Part shown: positions 62,301-64,000 of the stretch, in pieces | Layout: the number at the start of each line of letters is the position of its first letter | Numbering within the stretch: position 1 is the stretch's first letter | Assembly (NCBI GenBank): GCA_029851415.1 | Contig: CM056743.1 | Span: forward strand, 119,132,305-119,196,304 | Source of the DNA: Eretmocerus hayati | Lineage: Eukaryota > Arthropoda > Insecta > Hymenoptera > Aphelinidae | Direction: 5' to 3' | DNA length: 64,000 nucleotides | Program-made: the position numbers and the translations under genes | Notes under the pieces: model-generated | The model's input: the letters and a program-made list of their open reading frames with translations, nothing else | Told to the model about the DNA's origin: nothing | Database searches by the model: none

Positions 62301-64000
62301 GGAGAAGTTCTGACCGGTGCTGTACTTCCTCTTTGAATCTTCATGACAGAAGACGAGAATTTTGCGTTTTACATGCCGTGCGCTTTAGTGAGTTATCAAG
62401 ATCTCCCCCGGACATAATTTTAACCTACAAGCCAACATAAATAGTCAATGATTTTCGGCTTATTACCGAAGTTTTACGTGATAATGGTGGGAATCAAAGT
62501 TTAGTGAGTTAATAATTGTGCAATCTTTTCCCCGAAGAATTCAGAGTGTTTGAAGATAATGAGTTGATCAAATTATGTTCCAACGATCGAGGTAAAGTTC
62601 CGCGAATTAATTTTAGTAAATCATTGAGGTAAATTGAGTCATAATCGGCAAGAAAATTCTGCCCTCGTACGCAATAAATTATATCCTTAGAAAACGGCTC
62701 GCTCGTTCAATTTTGTATATACTAATGGCCGAGAGCGTACACGTAGCTATATACTTATTACGCGCTTGCGCATTTTAGCAGGTGGTTCATTAAGAGGTGC
62801 ACGCAGTACAACAAGAGTACCAGCAGCACACCGCTTCGGGCAATTTACATCGCATTTGTCGCCGCGTCGGCGCGGGCGGTGGCGGGTGGCGGCGCGGGGC
62901 GCCGAGTGTTAATTTATATCGCGACACGCAAAATTGCGAGCTTGCGAAAGCACCCGATCTGATATCATATTGAAAGAACGTGTGTTGTTATTCGGATATC
63001 TATATAGGAACAGATGAAAAGGGAGAAAACGAGCGCTAATGAACGGGGTCCACTTCCTCTGATATGTATATATTACTATATGCGTGCCGCCGCGCAGTTG
63101 AAAATAATTTGTGCCTCGTGATTGCTTTTTATTCATGACTGTCAATGTGAATGTACGAACTGCATTAATTAGCCTCGAGCATCGGGCCGTAGATGTATAT
63201 GGCTCATTGGTCGTCTCTCTTTCTCTCGCTGACTGACGGTCATCGTTTCATTCGCGTCCATTAACTCGATGTCAAACCTGTTCGTTCACATTTCTGCATA
63301 ATAAGTTTCGGCAAATTCACTCATCAACACGAGTATATGCTTAAACATGGAATTTGCAGCCTGTCGTTTATTACCTCGTATTTTTAATTGCTCATAGCTC
63401 AATTACATTTCTAACAGGTAAATCAAGTAATCTGTTGAAATTTTGTTGTTAAGATGGATTGCGAGTTATTGTAAAAAGTCGGCATCTGGCATTGAGTTGC
63501 ATATAAATTGAAAACTATTTCCACTCACTGCTCATTTCCAGTGCAGACCTGTCATTCCATCGTGAGCTACTGGCAATATGAAATACTTGGAATCACAACA
63601 TATTTCAAGATTCCGTGAGCGAGACACGGAGGACGTCGAATATTATAATACGAAATTTACACGAAGCTTTTTTACCTCTCCTCGGCATTTGTCACGCGAC
63701 CTGAACTGCTAAATTGCGACACGTTCGTGCTGATCAGATGATTCTAACCATCTTCACTCGTTTCAATCCGAAAGCACTTGATAGTTTAATCATTGGTCGA
63801 TCAACTCTAATATTTCAGTCTAGTATTCAATTTTTCTGCATGATATTATCAATGACTCGTTATGTCAGTGATTCACTGATGAATCAGCAAGCTCTTTTCC
63901 AATTCAAAGTTATCAATCGGCCGAAAATACCAGCTCTCGAATCTCGCTACCGAAAATCGCTGGTTCTCAATTGCGAAGACGATTGGATAAGTCTATTCGG
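59322..64000 (+). other. gro: groucho intron 2 (start), no further exon found
   Basis: It begins with donor GTGAGT. I looked for SLKLECEKL- or YYEMSYGLN-type coding sequence and found none, so the intron is at least 4.7 kb. A CT tract lies near 59380-59402, and a very GC-rich patch (about 62862-62908) with GGGCGG and GGCGGG runs stands out from the AT-rich surroundings. Several short frames at 61.3-62.3 kb are unrecognised. Confidence 0.7.
62862..62908. other. Isolated GC-rich patch in intron 2
   Basis: About 45 bases are almost entirely G and C, with several GGCGGG-type runs, inside AT-rich intron. It could be a CpG-rich regulatory element or a G-quadruplex-prone site. Nothing more can be read from it. 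Confidence 0.45.

Noticed and set aside
1..64000. CRISPR arrays, bacterial operons, riboswitches, replication origins
   Set aside because: None was seen. The sequence is eukaryotic, and the repeats present are microsatellites and inverted-repeat transposons.

Overview
The window looks like nuclear DNA of an insect, most likely a hymenopteran (possibly a parasitoid wasp). It has no bacterial-style gene packing, many GA/CT microsatellites, widely spaced small exons with GT/AG splice sites, and many decayed DNA transposons. The species call is inference: only the gene family and the general genome texture support it.

The host gene I can support is groucho (gro, TLE-family co-repressor), plus strand. 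A GC-rich promoter and about 0.7 kb of 5' leader lie near 9.0-9.76 kb. Coding exon 1 (9758-9820) encodes MYPS, an alanine-rich stretch and RHP. Coding exon 2 (59224-59321) encodes the start of the Q domain ([16 protein letters not shown], then NFLQAQYH). The phases agree (0 into exon 2, then 2), so intron 1 is about 49.4 kb. The next exon, expected to begin with the SLKLECEKL-like continuation, was not found before the window ends.

Upstream (1-9 kb) there is microsatellite-rich intergenic DNA and one 4.25-kb DNA transposon (2043-6297). It has ~345-bp terminal inverted repeats and carries a spliced minus-strand gene. The last exon of that gene resembles the C-terminal region of CACTA/EnSpm-like transposon proteins. 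A perfect 42-bp palindrome directly abuts the right end of the element.

Intron 1 is a landing site for transposons: a 1.55-kb foldback (18.6-20.2 kb), a 305-bp foldback MITE (22.5 kb), a 3-kb foldback (28.1-31.1 kb) with a 209-bp MITE nested in one arm, a Ty1/copia relic (33.9-34.8 kb), a 0.6-kb foldback (43.8-44.4 kb), a 316-bp MITE related to the 3-kb foldback (45.5 kb) and a 777-bp pogo/Tigger-like relic (47.4-48.2 kb). A 5S rRNA-derived sequence with its internal promoter region preserved lies on the minus strand at 22.1-22.2 kb. The remaining intron holds simple repeats and no convincing nested gene.

I found no clearly new multi-gene biological system. The observations most worth a second look are the 5S-like RNA with a re-formed terminal helix, the 42-bp palindrome at the transposon end, the occupied/empty site pair in the 3-kb foldback, and the spliced gene of the 2-6 kb element.
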